DNA of 64,000 nt, taken from Moraxella porci DSM 25326 (GTDB lineage Bacteria > Pseudomonadota > Gammaproteobacteria > Pseudomonadales > Moraxellaceae). The stretch is taken from assembly GCF_002014855.1 (NCBI RefSeq), contig NZ_MUYV01000001.1, forward strand, positions 186,001-250,000, given 5' to 3'. Under the pieces are notes generated by a model. That model did no database searches and was not told the origin of the DNA. It saw only the letters and a list, made by a program, of their open reading frames with translations. A program made the position numbers and the translations under genes. Positions 17,218 through 26,773 of this stretch are shown piece by piece. How positions within the stretch are numbered: the first letter of the stretch is position 1; every line of letters begins with the position of its first letter.

Positions 17218-18222
17218 TCATAGCTGATAATCAATGATGACAGGTGCATGGTCGCTAAACCATTGGTCTTTATAGACCCAAGCGCCGACAGTCCGTTCAC
17301 GCCAATCCGGTGAACAGGCTTGATAATCGATACGCCACCCAACATTTTTGGCACGGGCTTGACCGCGATTTGACCACCATGAATAGATATCCGCATCATG
17401 GCGTACAACTCGAAAAGTATCGACATAGCCAAGCTTATCATAGATATGATCAAGCCATGCTCGCTCGTGCGGCAGGCAGCCTGATGCTTTTTGGTTGCCA
17501 GACCAGTTTTTGATATCGATTCGCTTGTGCACGATATTATAATCGCCACAGACGATGATGGATTTGTTGGCGTCACGCCATGCCTTTAGAATGTGGCGGT
17601 ATTGCTCCAAGAAATGATCTTTGCGAGCTTGAGCATCATCACCTGATGAGCCTGATGGCAGATACAGTGATGCGATATGTACAGGCTCATCGATGCCATG
17701 ATGTGACAAATCAAATTCGGCAGTAATAAAGCGACCTTGACTATCAGCAAGCTCAAAGCCTAAGCCGTCTGTGACAGACGCAAAAGGTAGTCGGCTATAA
17801 ATCGCCGTACCTGCATAGCCAGCTCGCTCAGCTGGAAATAAGTGGGTATGCCAGCCATCTGGGCGAAATTTGTCCGTCCACTGCTCATGGGTGATGCGCG
17901 CTTCTTGGATGCATACGACATCAGCATCGGATGTTGCCAGCCACTCAAAAAAGCCTTTTTTCTCGGCAGAGCGTAGTCCGTTGACGTTGATGGAGACGAC
18001 TCGAAGCACCTTGGCAGGGTTGTTATAGATGGCTTTGGATGGTACGACATCATTAGGCTTAATGTCAAAACTTGGTGTCGCTCCCGTTGCCTTTGGTGCG
18101 CCTGTGGTGGCGGATTTGGCGATGTGTTTGGGCTTGATGGTGGCAGCGGTGGCGTCAGGTTTATCCGTCATCGTGGTGTTGGTTTGGGTTTTATTCAAAA
18201 TGGATTTTGGTTTATTTGACAT
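17218..18222 (-). CDS. xthA: exodeoxyribonuclease III
   Basis: A 334-residue endonuclease/exonuclease/phosphatase-fold enzyme for AP-site incision and 3'-end cleaning in base-excision repair. The core starts near residue 73 (LRVVSINVNGLRS) and shows CIQEARI (metal Glu), YAGTAIYSR, VCGDYNIVHKRID, WWSNRGQARAKNVGWRID and SDHAPVIID (catalytic His). An extra Thr/Ala/Lys-rich N-terminal stretch of about 70 residues is unusual for the family. M18 is an alternative start that would still leave an extension. Confidence 0.95.
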   Translation of the reverse strand: MSNKPKSILNKTQTNTTMTDKPDATAATIKPKHIAKSATTGAPKATGATPSFDIKPNDVVPSKAIYNNPAKVLRVVSINVNGLRSAEKKGFFEWLATSDADVVCIQEARITHEQWTDKFRPDGWHTHLFPAERAGYAGTAIYSRLPFASVTDGLGFELADSQGRFITAEFDLSHHGIDEPVHIASLYLPSGSSGDDAQARKDHFLEQYRHILKAWRDANKSIIVCGDYNIVHKRIDIKNWSGNQKASGCLPHERAWLDHIYDKLGYVDTFRVVRHDADIYSWWSNRGQARAKNVGWRIDYQACSPDWRERTVGAWVYKDQWFSDHAPVIIDYQL

Positions 18223-18253
18223 AGATTGACTGGTCTAATTTTAAATATAAAAA

Positions 18254-18269
18254 GGGCGAAAACTCGCCC
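18254..18269 (-). terminator. terminator downstream of the tetR-family gene
   Basis: GGGCGA-AAAC-TCGCCC hairpin. Read on the minus strand it is followed by TTTTTATATTT. Confidence 0.8.
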
Positions 18270-18350
18270 CATGCTACTGGCAACTTGATAAAATAGCAAG
18301 CAAAAATTCTTGTTGTTTTATCAATGATTGGCTTTGGTCAATGTGGTTAA

Positions 18351-19067
18351 TTAATTTTGGATATGCTCATCAAGCAAAGTCTCTTCGCTGGATTTCCAAT
18401 TATACGCACCGTACAGCACCATCTGCATCTGACGCGTACAGCGATGCAGCATGGCTTGTTTTTTGGCTTCTAGCTCGTCTTTGCTTGGGCGGTCGTCTTC
18501 ATCCATCAAATCAGGCATATAAGTCAAATCAAGCCAGTCAATGATCCACGAAAATGACAGATTCACGCCAGTTTCTGCCAATAAATAGCGGTCTTCGCTG
18601 CTGATATGCTCAAAAGCAGGCTGCATACCCAAATCTTCACTCATGATCTTGGCAAAAGTTGCAATCTGCTCACTGATCGCACGGCGTACGGCTTCAGAGC
18701 CACCAAAACGCTCCGATGCGATGAACTGCCAATAGCGGGGCTGTGCATTAACCGCCTTAAAAAACAGCTGAACACTTTTGGCAATCTGTCGATCAAAGCT
18801 GCGTTTGCGACCCAGCTGCATATGCTCACGCAACATCGCAAGGGCGCTGCCAAGCTCATCTTCAACCAAGGCTTTGCCAAGGCTTTCCATGTCATCAAAA
18901 TGCCGATAAAACGCTGTCGGCACCACGCCCACTTCACGGGTAACTTGACGCAGGCTGATCGAGCTGTAGCCTTGACCGCTCATGCACAGATCCAGCACGG
19001 CATTAAAAAAGGCTTGGCGAGTTTGGCGTTTTTTTTGTTCACGATTGGTGGATTTTTCGACGCTCAT
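18351..19067 (-). CDS. TetR-family regulator, FabR-like
   Basis: A 238-residue DNA-binding repressor. An N-terminal helix-turn-helix (about 35-60: SSISLRQVTREVGVVPTAFY, then RHF) strongly resembles FabR, the repressor of unsaturated fatty-acid synthesis genes in gammaproteobacteria. The ligand-binding half also follows the FabR layout (a SERFGGSEAVRRAI segment, a C-terminal YGAYNW). From family knowledge it probably senses acyl-ACP/CoA ratios and controls fabA/fabB-type genes. No fab gene or desaturase adjoins it, although a FabH-type gene is present at 56.9 kb. FabR assignment is by resemblance only. Confidence 0.85.
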   Translation of the reverse strand: MSVEKSTNREQKKRQTRQAFFNAVLDLCMSGQGYSSISLRQVTREVGVVPTAFYRHFDDMESLGKALVEDELGSALAMLREHMQLGRKRSFDRQIAKSVQLFFKAVNAQPRYWQFIASERFGGSEAVRRAISEQIATFAKIMSEDLGMQPAFEHISSEDRYLLAETGVNLSFSWIIDWLDLTYMPDLMDEDDRPSKDELEAKKQAMLHRCTRQMQMVLYGAYNWKSSEETLLDEHIQN

Positions 19068-19254
19068 GGTTTGTCCATAAATTTGAGTGAATGACTGTAT
19101 ATTATGGATAAAAAGCGCGGCAGTTGCAAGCGCTTATCCCAAACTTAGTAAAATTTCTCCAAAAAAATCTCAAATCCGCCCTGATTAATCTACAATCAAA
19201 AAAATCACCCATCACACGAACGACAATGGGCGATAAAAACATCAGGGGAGTAGC

Positions 19255-19725
19255 TCAGCTTTGTTTGGTGCAGTCTAGTAGCACTCGATTATTGCTGGTG
19301 ACGCGGGCGTTATTGCCATCAATGGTCAAAGCCATGGGCTGATTGTTTTCGATGCCGTTATCAGTGGTGAAGCGAGCAGGATTATCGGGATCTTGATTTA
19401 GGTCATACACGATGCTGTCATCGGTCAGGTGTGCTTCAGTTTCACCTTCGTAATCGTGGACAGCGATGTGAATGGTTTTGCTGCCACATTGGTAGGCATC
19501 GCCCTCATCGTGGCTGTGCATATGACCTGCGTGATCATGCTCGTGGTCATGCTCGTCGTGATCATGATCTTGATGATCAGCAGAATCCTCCATCGCATCA
19601 TGAGTTTCGGCTGCGACAGCGGTCTGGGCAGGCTGCGGCTGCTCGGCGGCAGTTTGTTGTGATTGTTTTTCGCAGGCGGTTAAAGTTAGTGTGGCAATCA
19701 ATGAAGCCAGTAGAATTTTTTTCAT
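19255..19725 (-). CDS. His-rich lipoprotein, probable zinc binding
   Basis: A 156-residue outer- or inner-membrane lipoprotein. The signal peptide ends in the lipobox LTAC, with Cys18 the lipidated residue. Residues 19-45 are a Gln/Ala/Pro linker; residues 51-72 contain ten His interleaved with Asp/Glu, a typical metal-chelating stretch. The remaining domain (78-153) has two Cys (80 and 152) that could form a disulfide and a beta-strand pattern resembling MliC-type lysozyme inhibitors; this fold suggestion is tentative. A Zur-like palindrome overlaps its promoter, supporting a zinc-responsive role. The start ATG at 19725 is preceded by AGGTAAC. Confidence 0.75.
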   Translation of the reverse strand: MKKILLASLIATLTLTACEKQSQQTAAEQPQPAQTAVAAETHDAMEDSADHQDHDHDEHDHEHDHAGHMHSHDEGDAYQCGSKTIHIAVHDYEGETEAHLTDDSIVYDLNQDPDNPARFTTDNGIENNQPMALTIDGNNARVTSNNRVLLDCTKQS

Positions 19726-19763
19726 AAGTTACCTATGTGATGGATCGTGATTTATCTAAAATA

Positions 19764-19797
19764 GCTATATTATAACGCAATGATGCACAATCAACAA
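19764..19797 (-). promoter_or_regulatory. promoter with Zur-like box for the His-rich lipoprotein
   Basis: On the minus strand, TTGTTG (19797-19792), a 17-nt spacer, and TATAAT (19774-19769). The -10 lies inside GTTATAATATAGC (19776-19764), a near-perfect palindrome similar to the core of proteobacterial Zur boxes. Repression by zinc-loaded Zur would be expected if this is correct. Confidence 0.45.
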
Positions 19798-19825
19798 CAT
19801 TGAGGTTCTATAAAGTAAAGCCCAT

Positions 19826-20290
19826 TTACTTTTGCCAATAAAATAGTGATAAAATCCCAGCGGCAATGAGTGGGCCAACGGGTACGCCGCGCAAAAAAGC
19901 CACGCCAAGCACCGTGCCTATCAGTAGTCCTGCGATCACTTGAGGTTCGCTTGTCATCAATTTGACACCGCGACCGCCCAAATAAGCGACCAGTAAGCCC
20001 ACCATGATGGCGACAAGTGATTTTGGGCTGATAAAAGACTGTAAAATCGTCTCGCTATTTAATTTGCCACTGGCAATGGGTGCTAATACCCCAATGGTTA
20101 ATATCAAAATACCAAAACTGATCCCGTATTTATCAACATAAGGCAGCATCATCTCGCCAAACGGGCTGATCTTAAGGATGATCAATAAGGCAGTCGCTAA
20201 AATGATCGTATTATTTTGGCTAAATACACCCAGCGCCAAGAGGATAAATAAGACAATTAAACTTATGTCAAGATTGGCGATATTGGGCAT
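19826..20290 (-). CDS. DUF441 (UPF0756) integral membrane protein
   Basis: A 154-residue, almost entirely hydrophobic protein with four to five spans, matching the YeaL/DUF441 family in length and pattern ([20 protein letters not shown] near the N-terminus; [21 protein letters not shown] near the C-terminus). Function is unknown in the family. ATG at 20290. It follows ychF on the same strand, separated by a GC-rich inverted repeat. Confidence 0.85.
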   Translation of the reverse strand: MPNIANLDISLIVLFILLALGVFSQNNTIILATALLIILKISPFGEMMLPYVDKYGISFGILILTIGVLAPIASGKLNSETILQSFISPKSLVAIMVGLLVAYLGGRGVKLMTSEPQVIAGLLIGTVLGVAFLRGVPVGPLIAAGILSLFYWQK

Positions 20291-20334
20291 GACTTATCCA
20301 AAAGCGTGTAGTAGGCTGCTGCAAGTGGGGATAA

Positions 20335-20368
20335 ATGGTGCGCGCCATCAGCGAACAGCGCGCACCAT
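20335..20368. terminator. GC-rich inverted repeat downstream of ychF
   Basis: Arms ATGGTGCGCGC and GCGCGCACCAT form a perfect 11-bp stem with a 12-nt loop. It is placed as a terminator for ychF, but the T tract is weak (ATTTATCC on the minus strand), so efficiency is uncertain. Confidence 0.55.
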
Positions 20369-20398
20369 AGTGGAATCAAAGAGGTTGATTTGGCTTGT

Positions 20399-21491
20399 TT
20401 TAGACATTAAATCTAAAATGCATCACATCGCCATCTTGAACGATGTATGTTTTGCCTTCTAGGCGAGATTTACCGGCAGCAGCAGCGCCTTTTTCGCCAC
20501 CATGCTCAATAAAGTCATCATAAGCGATCACTTCAGCACGGATAAAGCCGCGCTCAAAATCGGTATGAATCACGCCAGCAGCTTCAGGTGCGGTGGCACC
20601 GACTTTCACTGTCCAAGCACGCACTTCTTTGACACCTGCGGTGAAATAGGTCTGTAGATTGAGTAGTTCATAACCTGCTCGAATCACTCGGTCAAGGCCA
20701 GCTTCTTGCATACCCAAGCTCTCCAGAAACTCAGCCTTGTCCGCTTCGTCAAGTAGAGCGATTTCAGCTTCGATTTGGTTGCATAGTGGTACGACGATGG
20801 CATCTTCACTGGCTGCAAATTCACGCACTTGATCCAGATAAGGGTTATTCTCAAAGCCATCTTCTGACACATTGGCGATGTACATCACAGGTTTTAGGGT
20901 GATCAGACCGTAGCTTTTGATGAGTTTTTTCTCATCAGCATCGACACCTGCTAGGCGTGCAGGCTTACCATCCGCCAAAAAAGGCTCGATTTTTTGGAAT
21001 ACAGCTAGGGCGGCTTGAGCATCTTTATCACCGCCTTTGGCTTTTTTGTTTAGGTTGGTGATGGCACGAGTGACAGCATCAAGGTCAGCTAAAGCAAGCT
21101 CGGTATTGATGGTCTCGATGTCTGATAGCGGATTGACACGGCCATCGACATGGATGACGTTATCATCATCAAAGCAGCGTACCACATGAGCGATGGCATC
21201 GGTTTCACGGATATTGGCTAGAAACTGGTTGCCCATGCCTTCGCCTTTGGATGCACCAGCAACCAAGCCTGCGATATCCACAAACTCCATACTGGTTGGG
21301 ATGGTACGCTCAGGATTGACGATTTTTGCCAGTGCTTTTAGGCGTGGATCGGGTACAGGGACGATGCCTGTGTTTGGATCTTTGGTACAAAATGGGAAGT
21401 TTTCGGCTGCAATGCCTGCTTTGGTCAGTGCATTAAACAGTGTTGATTTGCCGACATTGGGTAGGCCGACGATACCGCAGTTAAAGCCCAT
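20399..21491 (-). CDS. ychF: redox-regulated ATPase YchF
   Basis: A 363-residue Obg-related P-loop protein that hydrolyses ATP rather than GTP and associates with ribosomes. It has [12 protein letters not shown] (G1), [20 protein letters not shown] (G3 region), an NVSE motif in place of NKxD, and a C-terminal TGS domain ([20 protein letters not shown] to DVMHFRFNV). Length is identical to E. coli YchF. In many gammaproteobacteria it is next to pth; here it follows an MFS gene. Confidence 0.97.
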
Positions 21492-21611
21492 GATGGCTCC
21501 TTATCTTAATCATTCACTTAAGTCAAAAAAATGTGCTTATCAATCAATTAAACAAGCTATTATAACAAATTAACACCAAAAAAGCTTGTAATCATCATAA
21601 ATTTGTACGAG

Positions 21612-22817
21612 CTAACCGACTCGGCGACGGATGATCCCATAGCAAGCAATGCAGATGCTGCAAATGAGCGTCGTTGCGATAAAATAATGATCATTTGAAA
21701 AACTGCTAATCATCATCGCGCCGAACATCGGGCCGATGGCATTACCAAGCTCACTAAATGCCGCTGCACCAAAATAACTGCCACGCAGCCCTGTTTTGGC
21801 AAATTCATCAATCTGCACGCTGATGGTCGGAATGGTGATGACTTCACCTAGGCTAAACACAAAAAAGGCCACGCTCCATGCGACTAATGAGTGATCATCA
21901 ATAACGATGAATAACAGCTGAGCCAATAACAAAAAGACAATGCCGATTTGTGCACGAGTGGCGATCGATAGTCGGCGAAACAGCCTTAATAGTGGAAATT
22001 GAAATACGGTGACGGTAATGCAGTTGACCACGGTCAATAGTACAATCAGTGATGCAGCATCACCGCCAAGTAGTCCTGTGATGATCTGTGGCACGGTGGC
22101 ATATGCTTGCGAATAGACAATCAATACCAAAAAGATGATGATCAGTAGTAATAAAAACGGTAAATCAGAGCGGATGACTTGCACGGTTTTGCCGAAGTTG
22201 GGCAACTCGTGCGTGGCATGATGTTCGGTGGATTGGATTAATTGATAAATCCAAATCAAATAACCAAAATAAGCCATGGCGGTGATAGTAAACAGCGTAT
22301 CAGCTTGTGTTAATCCAAACCATAGCCCAAGTAGTGGACCGATAGCACCAGCCATATTGATGAGAAAATAGCGTAAATATAAGGCGGTTTCACGATCTTT
22401 TGGGTCGGATAAGCTGTTGCACATGATGGCTTTGCCAACAACTTCAACCATCGGACGCACCAAGCCCAATAAAGCCATGATGGCAAAATACTGCCAAAAA
22501 TTGAGTGCAAATGGTAGCATGGCATAGCACGCTGTACCAACCAGGCAGCCTGTGAGTAAGAGTGGTTTTTCACCAAATTTATCTGATAAATAGCCAATGT
22601 AAATACCAGAAATGGCAGCCACACCAGCTGAAAACCCCAATATCACACCGACGCCCATTGTCGAGACGCTTTGATTGCTGTTTAGGACAATGATCAAAAA
22701 TGGCCATGACATAAAGTAGCTGATGCGTACGATAAACCCGCCTATGAGCATCGCCCAGACAGTTTGGTTAAAATTGGCAACAGAAGGGTGGGTTAGGAGT
22801 CGTTGGATAAAACGCAT
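21612..22817 (-). CDS. MFS transporter, MdtH-like
   Basis: A 401-residue major facilitator with 12 hydrophobic spans. The loop between spans 2 and 3 carries GYLSDKFGEKPLL, the MFS signature, followed by LLGLVRPMVEVVGKA. The general layout (inner-membrane proton-driven efflux) resembles MdtH/YceL-type drug exporters, but the substrate cannot be read from sequence. ATG at 22817, divergent from ndk. Confidence 0.85.
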   Translation of the reverse strand: MRFIQRLLTHPSVANFNQTVWAMLIGGFIVRISYFMSWPFLIIVLNSNQSVSTMGVGVILGFSAGVAAISGIYIGYLSDKFGEKPLLLTGCLVGTACYAMLPFALNFWQYFAIMALLGLVRPMVEVVGKAIMCNSLSDPKDRETALYLRYFLINMAGAIGPLLGLWFGLTQADTLFTITAMAYFGYLIWIYQLIQSTEHHATHELPNFGKTVQVIRSDLPFLLLLIIIFLVLIVYSQAYATVPQIITGLLGGDAASLIVLLTVVNCITVTVFQFPLLRLFRRLSIATRAQIGIVFLLLAQLLFIVIDDHSLVAWSVAFFVFSLGEVITIPTISVQIDEFAKTGLRGSYFGAAAFSELGNAIGPMFGAMMISSFSNDHYFIATTLICSICIACYGIIRRRVG

Positions 22818-23007
22818 ACAGCTTAGGGCTTATAAAAAGTGGCTATTATAGTACGAAATCCGCCCAAAAACAAAAGCCATCCAACCATAAAAGCTGTAAT
22901 AAAATCAATAAGGATACAGGATAAATGTACCAGATCTGCACGACATAGGCGCTTAAGATATGCAAATATTTTTATCAAAAACACTGTCAATTATCCAAAA
23001 AATTGGT

Positions 23008-23013
23008 TATAAT
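23008..23013 (+). promoter_or_regulatory. probable ndk -10 box
   Basis: TATAAT 50 nt before the ndk ATG. The matching -35 (TGTCAA, 22985-22990, spacer 17) is weak. Confidence 0.45.
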
Positions 23014-23062
23014 CAAAGCAGTTTATGTTTTCCCTTAAACCCATTAGCAAAAGGATATTCCC

Positions 23063-23494
23063 ATGGCTATCGAACGCACTTTATCTATCATCAAGCCAGA
23101 TGCAGTTGGCAAAAACCACATCGGTGACATCATCGCTCGCTTTGAAAAAGCAGGCCTTAAGCCAGTTGCGATGAAATACAAGCACCTATCACAAGCAGAT
23201 GCTGAAGGCTTCTACGCTGAGCACAAAGAGCGTGGTTTCTTTGGTGACCTAGTGTCATTCATGACTTCAGGCCCAGTTGTGGTCTCTGTCCTAGAGGGCG
23301 AAAACGCCGTGCTTGCACATCGTGAAATCCTGGGCGCGACCAACCCACAAGAAGCAGCACCTGGCACCATCCGTGCAGATTTTGCTGTCAGCATCGATGA
23401 GAATGCTGCACACGGTTCTGACTCTGTGGCATCTGCTGAGCGTGAGATCGCTTATTTCTTCGGCGCAGACGAAGTATATCCACGCACGCGTTAA
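23063..23494 (+). CDS. ndk: nucleoside diphosphate kinase
   Basis: A 143-residue enzyme that equilibrates nucleoside di- and triphosphates through a phospho-histidine. It begins [15 protein letters not shown] and has the active-site [20 protein letters not shown] with the catalytic His just before GSDS. Codon choice is strongly biased (many CTA, ATC, AAC), as expected for high expression. AAAAGGATATTCCC precedes the ATG. It ends in a strong terminator, so it is monocistronic. Confidence 0.98.
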   Translation: MAIERTLSIIKPDAVGKNHIGDIIARFEKAGLKPVAMKYKHLSQADAEGFYAEHKERGFFGDLVSFMTSGPVVVSVLEGENAVLAHREILGATNPQEAAPGTIRADFAVSIDENAAHGSDSVASAEREIAYFFGADEVYPRTR

Positions 23495-23523
23495 TTTTTT
23501 GGATCGCCATCGATCTAAATATA

Positions 23524-23556
23524 AATCCCTTGAGCAGCTGCTTAAGGGATTTTTTT
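23524..23556 (+). terminator. ndk terminator
   Basis: Arms AATCCCTT-g-AGCAG and CTGCT-t-AAGGGATT, followed by a seven-T tract. Confidence 0.92.
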
Positions 23557-23698
23557 GGCTATGTTGATTTAAAAGATGATTTACAAGATGCTTTGGCTGA
23601 TCAACACTTAAAAGCGATGATATCCTTAGCTTTAATAAGGCCAGTGTAAGCTAGATCAAATCATACGATGGATTTAAACCAAAGATTGGCAGCAGCGC

Positions 23699-24052
23699 TT
23701 AGCGGCACTGGAATTTGATTTGATATTCATAATCATCATCGCGGCTTAGATTTGGTGTGGCTTGACCAAAGACAGCACCGACTACGCTGACGCCTTGTTC
23801 GATCATGCGACCCGTGCGCTCATCAAGCACGCCATTGTAGGTGGTTTTATCCGAGATGATGACAGGCGAGCGAATACCGCATTGCTTTTTGGCGGCGGAC
23901 AGGGCAGCTTCTTGGGCTTTAAGTTTGGTGGTGCCAAGTCCAGTGGTTTCAAGTGTGCCATCAGCGCGTGTCAAGACAGGCGAGGTACTTGTGGTGCTGG
24001 CGCAAGCAGATAATAACGCTGCCGCACTTAGACTTAAGATGAGTTTTTTCAT
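23699..24052 (-). CDS. small putative lipoprotein
   Basis: A 117-residue protein with a lipoprotein signal (MKKLILSLSAAALLSAC; Cys17 in the lipobox). The start is ATG at 24052, with GGGAAA upstream; the frame runs 10 codons further but would spoil the signal peptide. After a Thr/Ser-rich linker it has an Ala/Lys helix with KKQCGIR, a VISDKTTYNGVLDE stretch, and a final Cys in KFQCR that could pair with the earlier one. I do not recognise a named family. Confidence 0.7.
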   Translation of the reverse strand: MKKLILSLSAAALLSACASTTSTSPVLTRADGTLETTGLGTTKLKAQEAALSAAKKQCGIRSPVIISDKTTYNGVLDERTGRMIEQGVSVVGAVFGQATPNLSRDDDYEYQIKFQCR

Positions 24053-24266
24053 AAGATTTCCCATAAAAACAAAACAATGCACTGGGCATTTACCAAAATA
24101 TTGCCAAATAAACTTGCCAAAATGATGTCATCGGCTAACCAAACAGTCATCGGCAGTGATATCAGTATATCAATAATTGCTGCCAGTTCAAGTTAAGTTT
24201 TTTGCGCAACTGTAGAAATTTTGTAGAGCGTGAAAGATGATGTCAAGTGGCGCATCCTAAAAAGTG

Positions 24267-24275
24267 TGATATAAT
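24267..24275 (+). promoter_or_regulatory. extended -10 promoter for the hydrolase-zapE unit
   Basis: TGATATAAT, an extended -10 element, 36 nt before the ATG at 24312; no good -35. Confidence 0.45.
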
Positions 24276-24311
24276 GCGATACATTTTATAAGTAATTTAT
24301 CAATCATTATC

Positions 24312-24965
24312 ATGTCCAGTTTTCAAGAGCAAAGCCTATTGATCGATGCCCCTGCAGGCGTGCTTGAGGTGCAGATGATTTTGCAGACAGGTGAGCGATC
24401 GGCCAAGGATAATTTGGCCATCATCTGCCACCCTAATCCCACGCAAGGCGGCACGATGAGCAATAAAGTAGTCAGCACGCTGTATCGGTATTGTCGCGAT
24501 GTGGGCATGGATGTACTGCGCTTTAATTTTCGGGGTGTCGGGCGTTCGACAGGTCGTGTCGGTACTGGTGATGGCGAGTTTTTGGATGCTTTGACGGTGC
24601 TGAAGTTTGCCTTGACACAGACCAAAGCGCGGCGGCTGTGGTTGGCGGGTTTTTCTTTTGGTGGCTATGTCGCTTGTCGGGTAGCAGATTATCTCAAGAA
24701 TGCCGAAGATCTGACGGATGTACATCTTAGAAATCTTGTGCTGATTGCGCCATCGGTATTGCGTGCTGGCATTAATGATTTGATTTGGCATACTGATCAT
24801 GCGTTTATGATCTATGGCGATCAAGATGAGCTGGTGCCGCCTGCTGCGATGCAAAATTTTGCTGAACAACATCACATGCCGACGAGAGTGATTGAGACGG
24901 GGCATTTTTTTCATGCCAAGCTCGTTGAACTCAGACAAGCGTTAGAATTTCATACATTAATATAA
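24312..24965 (+). CDS. alpha/beta hydrolase
   Basis: A 217-residue cytoplasmic hydrolase of the dienelactone hydrolase-like / YcjY-type group. It begins with an oxyanion-hole region CHPNPTQGGTMSNKVV (about 40-54) and FNFRGVGRSTG, and has the nucleophile elbow GFSFGG (Ser115). The acid in GDQDELVP and the His in ETGHFFH (H198) complete the triad. It lacks an export signal. Substrate is unknown. It is followed 34 nt later by zapE on the same strand and probably shares its transcript. Confidence 0.85.
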   Translation: MSSFQEQSLLIDAPAGVLEVQMILQTGERSAKDNLAIICHPNPTQGGTMSNKVVSTLYRYCRDVGMDVLRFNFRGVGRSTGRVGTGDGEFLDALTVLKFALTQTKARRLWLAGFSFGGYVACRVADYLKNAEDLTDVHLRNLVLIAPSVLRAGINDLIWHTDHAFMIYGDQDELVPPAAMQNFAEQHHMPTRVIETGHFFHAKLVELRQALEFHTLI

Positions 24966-24999
24966 TCAGACTTTTAAGTTATCAAGGAAAATCGATAAG

Positions 25000-26100
25000 A
25001 TGAGCGTGCAAACCCCATTACAGCGATACCAAGCCGCACTGGCCACGGGTGAATTTAGCGAAGATGCGATTCAGTTGGCAGCGGTGACTTATATGGATAA
25101 TCTGCATCATGAGATATTGGCGGTAGAAGGCGGTCAAAAGTCGGGATGGTTTGCCAGTCTATTTAAAACCAAGCCACAGATGCCAAAGGGACTGTATATG
25201 TGGGGCGGCGTCGGTCGCGGCAAGACTTGGATGATGGACATGTTCTACGATAGCTTGCCGATTGAGCGTAAGATGCGAATGCATTTTCATCATTTTATGC
25301 AGCGTGTGCAGCGTGAATTGGTAGCACTACAAGGACAATCCGATCCACTGCAAAAGGTCGCTGACATCATCCATCGTGAGGCGGTGGTGATTTGTTTTGA
25401 TGAATTTTTTGTCTCGAATGTCTCAGATGCGATGATTTTGGGTGATTTGTTCACCATGCTGTTCGATCGTGGGATTACGCTTGTGGCCACATCGAATATT
25501 GAGCCATCAGGGCTGTATAAGAACGGCATCCATCGCGACAGATTCTTGCCAGCCATTGCTCAAGTCGAAAAAAACACCACCGTGATGAACATCGATGCTG
25601 GTATCGATTATCGTCTAAGATTATTAAAACAAGCTAAACTATATTCATATCCATTGACTAGCGAAACAGATGGCTGGCTGTCTGAGCGTTTTAACACTTT
25701 GGCAGGCGGGCAGTCAGTCTGTACCGCACCGATTGTCGTCGCCAATCGTGAGGTGCCGATCATCAAGCGCACAGAGACGATGCTGCTGGTTGATTTTCGT
25801 GCATTATGCATGCAGCCGCGTGCGGCATCGGATTTTATTGAGATTGCCAATGACTTTAATACGGTGATGGTGGATAATGTACCATTGTTAAATGACACAC
25901 TGATGGATCCGACCCGTCGATTTATCTATTTGGTCGATGAATTTTATGATCGCCGTGTCAAGCTGCTTGTGCGTGCAGAGCAGTCCATCCTTGAGCTGTA
26001 TCAAGGCGAAAAGCTGGCGTTTGAGATTGAGCGGACTCGCTCGCGTTTGCTTGAGATGCAATCGGAGGACTATCTGGCGGCTGAGCATCGCTTGGATTAA
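25000..26100 (+). CDS. zapE: cell division ATPase ZapE (AFG1-like)
   Basis: A 366-residue P-loop ATPase that binds FtsZ and destabilises the Z ring in E. coli. It shows GLYMWGGVGRGKTWMMDMF (Walker A), HFHHFMQRV, CFDEFFVSN (Walker B), LVATSNIEPSGLYKNGIHRDR, and the C-terminal YLVDEFYDRRVKLL motif. Length is the same as in other gammaproteobacteria. GGAAAATC precedes the ATG. It sits with the hydrolase and nitroreductase genes on the plus strand. Confidence 0.95.
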   Translation: MSVQTPLQRYQAALATGEFSEDAIQLAAVTYMDNLHHEILAVEGGQKSGWFASLFKTKPQMPKGLYMWGGVGRGKTWMMDMFYDSLPIERKMRMHFHHFMQRVQRELVALQGQSDPLQKVADIIHREAVVICFDEFFVSNVSDAMILGDLFTMLFDRGITLVATSNIEPSGLYKNGIHRDRFLPAIAQVEKNTTVMNIDAGIDYRLRLLKQAKLYSYPLTSETDGWLSERFNTLAGGQSVCTAPIVVANREVPIIKRTETMLLVDFRALCMQPRAASDFIEIANDFNTVMVDNVPLLNDTLMDPTRRFIYLVDEFYDRRVKLLVRAEQSILELYQGEKLAFEIERTRSRLLEMQSEDYLAAEHRLD

Positions 26101-26124
26101 AATGAATTATTTAGGAACATAACA

Positions 26125-26700
26125 ATGACAAACCCTGTATTAGACATCATTCATCAGCGCCGCAGCATTGGCAAATTAAGCTTGCCGATGCCTAATCAAG
26201 ATGAACTCAACACCGTACTGCATGCAGCGATGGTCGCACCTGATCATAAGCAGCTCAAGCCGTGGCAGTTTTGGGTATTGACTGATGAGAGTCTTGTGGA
26301 ATTTGGCAAGGTGTTATTAAAGGCAGCCGAAGCAGATGCCGAGAGTCGTGGTGAGGTGCTTGATGAGGCAACCATTAAAAAGACCTTAACAATGCCACTG
26401 CGCGCGCCGATGATCATTGTCATCGCCACCAAACAAAAATATCACGAAAAAGTGCCACCGTATGAGCAGCTTTTGAGTGCTGGTGCTGCTGCTCAAAATA
26501 TCTTACTTGCGCTAGAGTCGCTCGGTTATAACAGCGTGTGGCGTACAGGGCCGCTATGTAATACTGATGTGGTCAAGGCGCATTTTGGGGTCGGCGTCGA
26601 TGACACCATCTGCGGCTTGATTTATACTGGCTCAAGCACAGTGCAGATGCCTGCGCGTGAGGCAGTTGACATCAGTGACTATGTCAGCTATCACAACTGA
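26125..26700 (+). CDS. nitroreductase-family protein, YdjA-like
   Basis: A 191-residue FMN flavoprotein. It begins with HQRRSIGKL (FMN phosphate-binding Arg-Arg), a MVAPDHKQLKPWQFWV segment typical of the YdjA branch, and SAGAAAQNILLALESLGYNSVWRTG near the C-terminus. It is likely an NAD(P)H-dependent reductase with unknown physiological substrate. AGGAACATAACA precedes the ATG at 26125, 24 nt after the zapE stop, which suggests cotranscription. Confidence 0.88.
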   Translation: MTNPVLDIIHQRRSIGKLSLPMPNQDELNTVLHAAMVAPDHKQLKPWQFWVLTDESLVEFGKVLLKAAEADAESRGEVLDEATIKKTLTMPLRAPMIIVIATKQKYHEKVPPYEQLLSAGAAAQNILLALESLGYNSVWRTGPLCNTDVVKAHFGVGVDDTICGLIYTGSSTVQMPAREAVDISDYVSYHN

Positions 26701-26773
26701 TGGCGGATAAGATCGACTGTCAAAGTCAAAACAGTCGGCATACAATAAATAGCTTAATAAAAGGTGCTCTGGT

